28,669 nt of DNA from assembly GCA_900617975.1 (NCBI GenBank), contig UZAE01012968.1:1-28669 (forward strand). The letters are read 5' to 3'. Each line of letters opens with the position of its first letter. Position 1 is the first letter of the stretch. The notes under the pieces were generated by a model, which worked only from the letters and a program-made list of their open reading frames with translations, was not told the origin of the DNA and searched no databases. Shown piece after piece: positions 20,838-28,669 of this stretch. The DNA is from Rodentolepis nana. Its lineage: Eukaryota; Platyhelminthes; Cestoda; Cyclophyllidea; Hymenolepididae. A program made the translations under genes and the position numbers.

Positions 20838-22544
20838 GTGAGCGAATATGTTTTTGAATAAAGGCAGCGTGTAAAAGAAATTCAACTCTGCAAATTTTAT
20901 TCAGCTTTCAACACGTTTACTTCGCCAAAAATTTGTATCCCAATACAATTTAAAATGGATGAAAGTATAATCTTTCAACATTCTACTACTATTGGTGGGA
21001 AGGCTACTTAAATACTGAGATATACTATGAGACCATTCCATTAAGTCGGAGCGAAGTTTGCTTGTTTTCAGGAGCAGAAATTTGCTCTCATTCATATTTT
21101 AATTGCGCGCACTAAGGAAATATGAAATAAAAAGTCATACAACTAAATTGGAATTCCGAGTAGATTGGCTTGAAGGCCAAATTTATAAAAATTTTCATTC
21201 TTGTTCTGTACTCAGTGTCAAACTTGACCTTTAATTTAAAATGACTAAAAATTTCATCCTAATTCGCCAATTTCAAGAGACATGATGATGGTGGCTCTTT
21301 CATCTTACTTACTGCTAATATTGTAGCCAAACTTAACTAACCTGGATGTCATGTTTAACGTACAAGTTCTCCAAGTACGATAGCTCCTGCTCAACTCCCC
21401 AGTGGGAGACTTTCAAAGAAGAACTAATAAACTATTCTAAATAAAAACTAAAGGTTGTCAAAACGTGGATATCCCAATCAGGGGTTCTATGAGGCCTCCT
21501 CTTTACCCAAACTAATTGCTAGCTATTGGTTCCTATTTACGAACTTGGAATTTTTCCCTCTGAGATAATGCTGTTGCATTATCAAAACCTTGGTGTTGAA
21601 TAGGTATAAAATATCTCGATCATTATACTCAATTTTCTCTTATAAGTGTATATTCCACATGTAACAAAAATTTCATTGGGTTTGCGAAGTTGGCTGTATA
21701 GGGGAGACAATTATATTCCAATGTAGGCTTAAATCAGTTCATGGGTATATCGACATTTCTCTGAATGGAAATAACGTGTAATGCGTTTTGAATGCGCTAG
21801 CGTTTTGCAACTTATAGCCCTACGTTTGAGCGCAATAGGAAGTTATTTATAACATAATACGAAATTAGTGATGTATGTTCCATAACTTCCTCTGGTGAAG
21901 GCCATTGGTTTTCCAGAGAACTGCTCACCGAACTCTACTCAAAAAAACAAACTTAGATAAAATCCAAATAAATGTGGGAAATTCATTAAGTATGACTTCA
22001 AGCTTGTACTGAACTGATGCTCTTAAAGACTGGTGATATATCGGCTTCCATACACATATGTAGACTTTTGTAAAGTAGAATTCAATCAAGGGATGTCTAT
22101 TTTCAGTTGTTATGGCTTACCTTTCCATCTGATTTCGCAAGACTACAGTTCACTAAAACTTGGACAGGGATAGATCGATATTTTAATTACTCCAGAGCAC
22201 TTTATTAAGACATTGGGGACTGTTTATAGGACTACAGGCCATCTTCCTATTATTTGTGAATGAAGGACGTAAATAGAGAGCCTATGAAAGGTACCTCAAT
22301 TAACCATCAAGTTATCAGGAGAAATGAAGGGCGAATTCAAGTCCACTTCGTGTAGTGTTCACCCTGTGACAAAACAGCGAGTCTTTTGCACTGTGCATTG
22401 TCTGTCGGCTCCCATTATAGACTTTACTGTTAATATTGGGAAATCAGTCTGTCTTCAAGTAAGAACAATATACCAATATGAATGAAAGTTTTTTTGGCTA
22501 AAAGATTCATAAAACCATAATGAAACCTTCGTTTGGATTTATAG
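20838..22544 (+). other. intron 5 (1707 bp), within Ig5
   Basis: Phase 1. No repeat element is recognised. A roughly 45-codon open stretch near 22317-22448 ends at a good GTAAGA donor, but its phase does not fit between the flanking exons. Confidence 0.8.
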
Positions 22545-22674
22545 CTACACGGGACAATGCAGAATACACACCGATATATCTAATTTCAACAACCATGAGC
22601 GATAAACATCGAAAGAGAATATCCTCAAACCTCGACATTCAACTCACCGGGGATGATCATCTTTCTTCCTTCAA
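22545..22674 (+). CDS. NPHS1-like: nephrin-like adhesion receptor, exon with middle of Ig5
   Basis: 43 residues. Acceptor TTTATAG|CT (phase 1) and donor AA|GTAAGA (phase 2). The peptide covers strands C' to F: TRDNAEYTPIYLIS, then SSNLDIQLTGDDHLSSF, ending one lysine before the F-strand cysteine that begins the next exon. Alone the exon would be hard to call. It is supported by exact phase joining on both sides and by completing the C-W-C pattern of Ig5. Confidence 0.87.
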
Positions 22675-23069
22675 GTAAGACGGATTCGAATAATATCGTT
22701 TAATATTTGCGCCTATGTACCACTTGAACTTGAGGTCATTTATTCATTAGCAAGAAAATTAATTTACGCCTCTTAATTCACGCTCTTAAGAACAGAGCAA
22801 CAAGACTTCTCATACCTGTGTAGCGTTTTAAAAATAATCACTTCCGCAACATCAATTTCTAAAGTATCGAATTGGTAATTACGTCTTGTGCAACTTAGTT
22901 CACCCGCATTATCGTTTCTAAACAAAAGGCAAAGAAAACGACATTAGGGGCATGAATTATAGTGCGCGTTTAAGACCCCATAGAAGACTAAAAAGCCTTC
23001 ACAAGTTTAATAAAAAGGGGGTAAAATTTAGAGGAAGTCTAAAGCTTTCGCTTTTCTCCATTTACTCAG
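22675..23069 (+). other. intron 6 (395 bp), phase 2
   Basis: The shortest intron and the only phase 2 one. It sits just before the Ig5 F-strand cysteine. GTAAGA donor and TTTACTCAG acceptor. Nothing else is seen. Confidence 0.87.
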
Positions 23070-23422
23070 ATGTGCTTCCTCAAACCCCGGATTCCCTGTA
23101 ATAGAATCTCAAATGAGTGCCGCTTACCATGTAAACCTCACCTTCCGTCCTCAGCATATTCGTATTGATCGTTTGGCAGAGACCCATAACATCCCCCAGG
23201 AAGATCCTATAGGGGAGCCCCCAAAAATTGTCACTGTGACTGCAGGAGAGTTGCTGACACTCATGTGTACTGCGGGACCAGCAAATCCCCCTGTTCCATT
23301 GCAGTGGAGACAAATCACTTGCGATGAGCCTTCCACTGACGGAAATCGTAGTACTATTGAAGGCTATGATGATCCTGAATCCGACCCCAGCAAAACAACC
23401 TGCAGTGTTATCAACAACTTTG
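23070..23422 (+). CDS. NPHS1-like: nephrin-like adhesion receptor, exon with end of Ig5 and first half of Ig6
   Basis: 118 residues. Acceptor TTTACTCAG|A (phase 2) and donor G|GTGAGT (phase 1). It starts with the Ig5 F strand, FK-CASSNPGFPVI, and the G strand AAYHVNLTFRP with an N-glycosylation site (NLT). Ig6 then begins with an extended A strand (QHIRIDRLAETHNI...). Its B strand LLTLMCTAGPANPPVPLQW gives the cysteine and tryptophan in the C-x-x-x-x-x-N-P-P pattern of nephrin Ig domains. Two more cysteines (ITCDEP, TTCSVI) and a glycosylation site (NRS) lie after the tryptophan, in a long C'-E region. Confidence 0.92.
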
Positions 23423-24676
23423 GTGAGTTGACTTAAACGAATTGGCAGAAAAAAATTGGGTTAGCTGGGCTAAATCGCAGATATCTGGACTCTAATCAAT
23501 CATGCGTCTTAGTTGATTAAGCGGTCAAGGCCAACCTTTATTTCCTCAATACCTACCTTTTCATAATTAATCTAAAGACCTTTTTCAAACTAAAGTTGTC
23601 TACTTTAGCCCATCAGTTAGAGAAATCTAATGTTACTCACATATTAGTCATAGTGGATACTTATGACCTCGAAATGAACGAATCGCGACGGATTCCAATT
23701 GAACTCATCTCAGGTTCTTGTGTTGATATGGGAAGTTAGTGGCATACTCCTTAGTGTCAAATAATTGTTTGAAATAAATTAATAATAATAAGTTGGTTTC
23801 ACAATTATGTGGACGATGACTATAAAATCAGGAAAAGTTTTTATGAATATGGGGATTTAGACTTATTTTTATAATTATAATAAAAATCCTGATAGTACTT
23901 ATCAAGTTATGTAAATTCACGACGTAATAACTGCGCTTCTGTGAGTCAGCTTTGGTGCACGATGCCATTGCAGTTTTTAAACGTTTCCATTGCTAGGCTA
24001 TTGTGCTGATGGTATCAGATACAACTGGGGGCCAAAATTGAATAAAATTTTTATTTTTATTTGATTCTTTTTCGCTCGTGAGTTTGCAGAGACTAATTCA
24101 CTGTTGTTTCCACTATAAGTGCCCCTGAAAGGGTCAAAATTTCCTACTTGTAATCACCAGAAAGAACTAACTTTCATGGTCAAAATCTTACTTGTGGATA
24201 TTATTTATGGCGCAATTGACTCAATGGAATCACACTCATGGCAAATAAAGCATTATTAGTGAAATTAATATTTGCATTTACTGCATTCATTCCATTCAAA
24301 AAGTCAACTTAGGACAATTGTAAAAAGGCAACTGACATCGGTTAGAGGAAATGTTATTGACAATTACCTGGCGTCTAAAGCTCGTAACAGCCATCGTCAC
24401 AGAAATAACTTTATGCTCAACGTTGACTACGCATCTACAGACACATGATGCGAATTGTGAAATATGTAGCTCTCTGTAGAAGGTGATTTACAGAATCTAA
24501 AATTAATTCTTTTAAGCATACTTTATGGGTTGACGTATTATGATACATAGATATATATTTAAGTTAATCTCCTACTTCAGATATGCGCGTAATTGGATTA
24601 CGGAGGATTAGGCCTTTTGTGGTTTAAAAAGCGCCCTATTCACGTCACTAATGTTAATGAAATAAAGTTTTCTTTT

Positions 24677-24679
<3 letters not shown>

Positions 24680-24712
<33 letters not shown>
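24680..24712 (+). repeat. (TG)n microsatellite
   Basis: About 33 bp of uninterrupted TG in intron 7. Confidence 0.95.
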
Positions 24713-24718
<6 letters not shown>

Positions 24719-24990
24719 CCATGGAAATTGCAAAAAAATATGTTTGATCGATATGGGTCTGTGGATAATCAATGCGTGTGCTTGTTCATAGTTTTATTAT
24801 TTCACCAGCAATTAAAATTTTCCCACTAGCCCAGTTTCTTACTACGAGAGTCGAAGACAGTGAATCCACAAAGGAAACCTTCGAAATTAATAGGCAATGA
24901 CAACTGGTTTGGAAAACTCATTCACTTTGTAATTAATCAATTGAATAAAGTGCCCATAAATAAACTCTGCAATTCAGTAAAATAGAGGCA

Positions 24991-25009
24991 CCCCCCTCCC
25001 CCCCCCCCC
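24991..25009 (-). repeat. poly-C run
   Basis: C6, T, then C12. It lies directly next to the truncated end of the mariner relic. Confidence 0.92.
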
Positions 25010-25010
25010 T

Positions 25011-25345
25011 ACTAATCTGTGGGTAAATTAAAATGGATCTTTGGATCAGTTGTTGTTCCTGCAGTGCTTTTGGAGCCCACAATGTTCACTGAGAGCTTCC
25101 TCGGGCCAAGATTTTCTGTGAGGATTGCAAATTCTCATTCCTGTACGATTCCAACTTCATTGCCAATTTTCGTTGCATTAGGTTCTACGCAAGAGAGAGA
25201 CGCTTTCTGTGGGTTTCCCTCCTCGGGAGTTCCACTCTTCTCTTCTTAAAGAATTCAATCCAATCGTAGCACAGAGTCTCCATAAACCCGCTGTAAAGCT
25301 CCTGCAATCTGGTCAGGTTTCTAGTTTAATTTTGTCAAAAAGTTT
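25011..25345 (-). pseudogene. decayed mariner-like transposase fragment
   Basis: On the minus strand, one frame reads ALQRVYGDSVL (25304 downwards), like the first helix-turn-helix of mariner transposases (x-L-Q-x-x-Y-G-D-S-x-L-S). A shifted frame continues DWIEFFKKRR, in the place of the usual W-F-K-R-F-K-E-G-R. Further on, the first frame reads ILTENLGPRKLSVNIV (25078-25125), which matches the family's I-L-T-E-x-L-G-x-R-K-x-S-A-x-x-V block. At least three in-frame stops and a frameshift separate these pieces. The D,D34D catalytic half is absent, the fragment ending next to a poly-C run. No terminal inverted repeats were found. It is a dead relic. The plus-strand open frame 25019-25249 is its shadow. 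Confidence 0.72.
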
Positions 25346-26343
25346 ATAAGTTGTTTGGACCTCAAAAGTTGCCATTTAGGGAGTTGGAAATTGTTAGTTA
25401 TTTTGTGGTTTAACCTGCCTTGATTCTAAACTTAAATAGAATGATCGGTCAGTTGTATGATATTAAAGAAACTCTAAAGCCATGTTTGAAACCGGTAAAA
25501 CTCGTAAATATTTATTCCATTTAAAGTTGTGACATTTATCTGAGAACCCTTTGACTCACCCCCGTATTAGTTGTCACAAAACCAACATAAAACTTATTAG
25601 TTTGTTAAAGGTCGATTTCAGGAAAAAGGCTTTCTTATTAATTGACAGTACTGAATCATCATTTGGCTTTAAACGGAAAACGTGACTATTAAGTGGACAT
25701 TTCATTCAACTTGGTTTGGCACTATGATCGTCGACTATTCTCCAGTTGTATTAAATACATTTCAACGGACTTTAACTAGAGAGTTGCAAAACCATTGCAG
25801 TAAAAGCCTCAATTCCTTGTTACATTTGTTCTATCCTACCTCCCCATAACCCCCGCCCCTCCCTCCAGACCTGCATGATTCGACAGTATCTTGATGAAAA
25901 TAATAAGGACATTTGAATAACCCTTGCGCCTTTTTCTAGTTTTTGCTTTAACGTGTGCCACTTTCATCAACGATCATCACCCTGATGGATCTTGAAGTGA
26001 TGAGAAACCCAGCACAACTGTCCCGTCGCATCAACACAGTAGGAGTTTGTTTAATGTGCTTCTGGTGACATTATTTCAAATGAAATGACTATACAAAAAG
26101 GCTATTGTGCAAAGAGTTGAATGCATAAAGCTAACTTAATAAAAAGGCCAATCGCAGTAGTGGGGAAAATTTTGGAAACTGAACCAGTGGATGAAGAAGT
26201 GATTAGTGAATTAGTGATTTTGAAAACTGGCATTACAGCGAATATTATCTATCACATTAACATTAAAAGGTTATATTGGTGTGAGAAATTGGAGACAAGT
26301 TGATTTACCGCTATCAATAGATAATTTTTTAACTTTCTTTCAG

Positions 26344-26628
26344 GTGATGCCAAGGTACTTCCGCTACTTCGAGCTCGACTGGTTTCTAGAAGTCAAATTT
26401 CTTTGCTCGTTCAGGCACATCATCACCAGTGCCGAATTGAATGCTCCACTCTGGAGACTGAAAGAGTTGGCGCTCAAGCCAAATGGAGTGCTCAAAGTCC
26501 AGATGAGACCACAAGGCTACGAAAAGATATCACATTGAATGTTCTCTTCAAACCCAACTTCTCGAATATTCTCAATAAGTTGAACTCCTCAACATCGAAA
26601 TATCTCCCCCAATTCGTAACAGTTGAAG
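26344..26628 (+). CDS. NPHS1-like: nephrin-like adhesion receptor, exon with end of Ig6 and start of Ig7
   Basis: 95 residues. Acceptor TTTCTTTCAG|GT and donor G|GTTAGT, both phase 1. It holds the Ig6 E and F strands, SQISLLVQAHHHQCRIECST, and a G strand DITLNVLFKPNF, equal to the V-L-Y-x-P-x-F that follows Ig6 in SNS. It then reads SKYLPQFVTVEG, the A/A' strand of a seventh Ig repeat. Two glycosylation sites (NFS, NSS) lie in the linker. Two cysteines occur four residues apart, so the disulphide partner of the Ig6 B-strand cysteine is ambiguous. The next exon was not identified, so the gene continues beyond the window. Confidence 0.9.
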
Positions 26629-26834
26629 GTTAGTCCTCAATAGTTCCCCTATAGTGAAAAGACTACTAACAACTGTTAAACCGTTAGCGTGTTCAAACTT
26701 TGATTGGTATGACTTTGACAGACATATCATATTGTCATCTCCTTTAACGAAAAATAACAAACAATTGATGAAAAAGTGGGAGGCGATTAAAGTACAACTA
26801 GTTTATTTTTCACTGAAATAAAGCTTTATAAAAT

Positions 26835-27159
26835 TTATTTATATCAAATGAAAGTCTCTATGGTAGTTATCATTTGTCTTTTACTTGACTTTGGGCTTCA
26901 CAGTGGGGAGGAACAGGCAAAGCCATAAAATGTTGGGGAGGGGAACAGAAGAGTGATTCACAGATGTAAAAGAGACAGACAGACAGACACAAAGGTAGGG
27001 AAGTTGTAAGGTGAGTACCGTGGAAGTGGTGGAATATGACATACAGTGGGGTCATGGTAGTTTGAAGTCAGAAGTCAACTGCCGGTTAATAGACTTTTTG
27101 CTGTATGAGTTTACGTTGCCCAGTGTGTACCACGTGGAGGTGAGTCTATCGCGCATCCC
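26835..27159 (-). mobile_element. SINE copy 6
   Basis: About 325 bp and the most diverged copy (CAAATGAAAGTC in place of CAAATGGCAGGCG, and GTGTGTACC for GGTGCACC). It has GAG|GTGAGT on the + strand with GT at 27140. Flanks AGCTTTATAAAAT (26822-26834) and AGCCTTGCAAAAT (27160-27172) agree at 10 of 13 bases, consistent with an old target duplication. Confidence 0.78.
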
Positions 27160-27997
27160 AGCCTTGCAAAATAAATCTGTGGGCATCTAGAATATCTAAA
27201 ATAATGCCTGTGCAATATATCGGTTGTTGAAAATGATCTCCCATATCAATGATCCATTATCCTGAATGCAGAATTGGTGTAGTTAATAATTATGTACAGA
27301 GTTAGTAAATCAAATTTGTAAATGTGTTGTACTTACTAAACAGGATGTGAGATTAGTGTTCTTGTTTAAATATTACTGAAATTTAGAGCCTTTCTTACCA
27401 CCACGCGTTGATTGGCTATTCTCATCATTTTCACATTTATTGTGTTTCCTAATGGACATGGTCAATGTAAAATGCTCTACTCATGAAAAGGATGGCATTA
27501 TTTTCACTTGCAAAGTACGGTTTCTTGCTTTTATGAATTCGGAACTTATACGGCCAGTCGAATGTCTTATCAACTTATCGATGACATGTCGGAATGTGCG
27601 ATGGCCGCGTGGATATAAATGTACCTATCTTATAAGCAAGGAATTCGATGAGCTTCTAATTCAGTAGCATGCAAACGTGCCCCTTTGTGACAATCGAATA
27701 TCAAGCGTAAATTTAGGTTTTCTTTCATATTTGATAAACTTTCAAATTTTTAAACTGTTGACCAGTTCTCATACGTCGGACGTTATTCCACGCCTCCCCT
27801 CTCCTTCATCCTCCCGATTTCAGTGACATATGAAGTTGAGATCTTGACAAATTCCTGACTAATCAGTTTTTGTTTATCTTAATCATTCATTAAATTTTTA
27901 AACAACATCAACTTTCAAGTTATCGTTGACTTAATTTATTTGTATATTTGATACAAAAGCTTTTTCAACCTTTCATCAAGGGAATATATTCAAACAT

Positions 27998-28301
27998 TTA
28001 TTTATTTATTTCAAATGGCAGGCGTTTTGATAGTTATCATTAGCCCTTTAGTTGACTTCGGGCTTCACAGAAAAGGCGATGGGTGGGGAACAGAAAAGCG
28101 ATTCACAGATGTAAAAGAGACAAACAGACACAAAAGCATAGAAAAGGTAAGGTAAGTACTGTAGAAGGGGTCGAATATGACATACAGTAGGGCCATTGCA
28201 ATTTGAAGTCCGAAGTCAACTGCCGGTTAATAGACTTTTTTGCCGTATGAGAGTACGTTGCCCAGGGTGCACCAAGTGGAGGTAAGTCTATCGCACACTC
28301 C
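27998..28301 (-). mobile_element. SINE copy 7
   Basis: 304 bp, well preserved, with a (TTTA)n tail complement and a perfect 12-bp target duplication ATATTCAAACAT at 27986-27997 and 28302-28313. On the + strand a consensus GAG|GTAAGT has GT at 28282. The minus-strand open frame 28103-28345 runs along the SINE body and is not taken as a gene. Confidence 0.87.
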
Positions 28302-28669
28302 ATATTCAAACATATATTAGTAGTGAGGCTTATAAAGGGGAACACGTAGAAGAGGCAGTGGAAACAGAAATCACGAAACCAGGAGAACTCACTTCATTTA
28401 AGCTCTAAATTTATCTGGTCGAGCGTTACTTTTAGGTTGAAGGATTGGTTAATTCCCTTATTGATTTAAAGTATAACTAAGCAAGGAAGCATGGAGCTGA
28501 TGGTAGATCGAAAACGAGGGGATTTAGACAAATACTTAATCAACATTAATTACTAACAATACTTTTAAGCATTATTATTTAAGACATTTTAATCCCGAAT
28601 CGAATGTACTTGGCGTTATTTTGTCAAAAAATAGGGGCACAATTTTCTGATTTAGAGAAACATTTTTAT

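Larger units (their letters stand above)
23423..26343 (+). other. intron 7 (2921 bp), within Ig6
   Basis: Phase 1. It contains a (TG)n microsatellite (24680-24712), a poly-C run (24991-25009) and a mariner transposase relic on the minus strand (25011-25345). The rest is AT-rich with nothing recognised. Confidence 0.82.
26629..28669 (+). other. intron 8 or later sequence, no certain exon
   Basis: After the GTTAGT donor no exon with Ig7 character (x-C-x-x-x-x-x-N-P-x-x-x-x-W) was found. SINE copies 6 and 7 lie here. A stretch at 27387-27666 has an acceptor-like ATTTAG, a compatible phase and 93 open codons, but no Ig pattern. Confidence 0.6.

Noticed and set aside
22317..22448. Possible extra exon in intron 5 with acceptor TCAG and donor GTAAGA
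   Set aside because: It would begin in phase 1 but end in phase 0, which breaks the frame into the next exon. The flanking exons already join correctly and complete Ig5.
25019..25249. 76-codon open frame on the + strand
   Set aside because: It lies antisense to the mariner relic, whose conserved blocks are on the minus strand.
26121..26303. 60-codon open frame just before the Ig6 second-half exon
   Set aside because: No domain, and it is upstream of the TTTCTTTCAG acceptor. Consistent with chance.
28496..28520. CTGATGG...CGAAA resembling a hammerhead ribozyme core, as carried by some flatworm retroposons
   Set aside because: The CTGATGA core is not exact, and no flanking stems that would close the fold were found.

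Overview
The window looks like about 28.7 kb of metazoan nuclear DNA from inside one large, intron-rich gene. The sequence is AT-rich, the open frames are short and end at GT/AG splice sites, and homopolymers, microsatellites and retroposons fill the rest. A lophotrochozoan is likely and a parasitic flatworm is plausible from the divergence and inserts in the protein, but the species cannot be fixed from this window.

The gene lies on the + strand. Eight exons (3834-4013, 5364-5792, 11022-11378, 17385-17831, 20712-20837, 22545-22674, 23070-23422, 26344-26628) join without a frame break into 2307 nt (768 whole codons plus split end codons). They encode the second half of Ig1, complete Ig2 to Ig6, and the first strand of a seventh repeat. 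The order and junction motifs match the nephrin / Sticks-and-stones / Hibris family of cell-adhesion receptors. The kirre/NEPH branch has only five Ig domains, so a sixth and seventh argue for nephrin. The signal peptide, first half of Ig1, remaining Ig domains, membrane segment and cytoplasmic tail are not identified here. All introns are phase 1 except one phase 2 intron inside Ig5. Introns range from 395 bp to 6.0 kb.

The non-coding DNA carries a clear retroposon story. Seven copies of a roughly 310-bp element (321-633, 2306-2813, ~13185-13496, 16834-17152, 18349-18669, 26835-27159, 27998-28301) share one 5' end and most have recognisable target-site duplications. All seven are antisense to the gene. 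A 5'-truncated LINE at 1025-1505, flanked by a perfect 14-bp target duplication, ends in the same roughly 70-nt 3' tail. This is what a SINE and its partner LINE should look like. Read in the gene's direction, the SINE copies carry acceptor-like and consensus donor-like splice sites, so they could be exonised.

Other content is a decayed mariner transposase fragment (25011-25345, minus), an unusual number of long poly-G/poly-C runs (pure runs up to 30 nt) biased towards G on the gene's sense strand, and several dinucleotide repeats. No tRNA, rRNA, CRISPR, promoter or terminator could be supported. Most isolated open frames of 60-110 codons are no more than chance predicts at this base composition.
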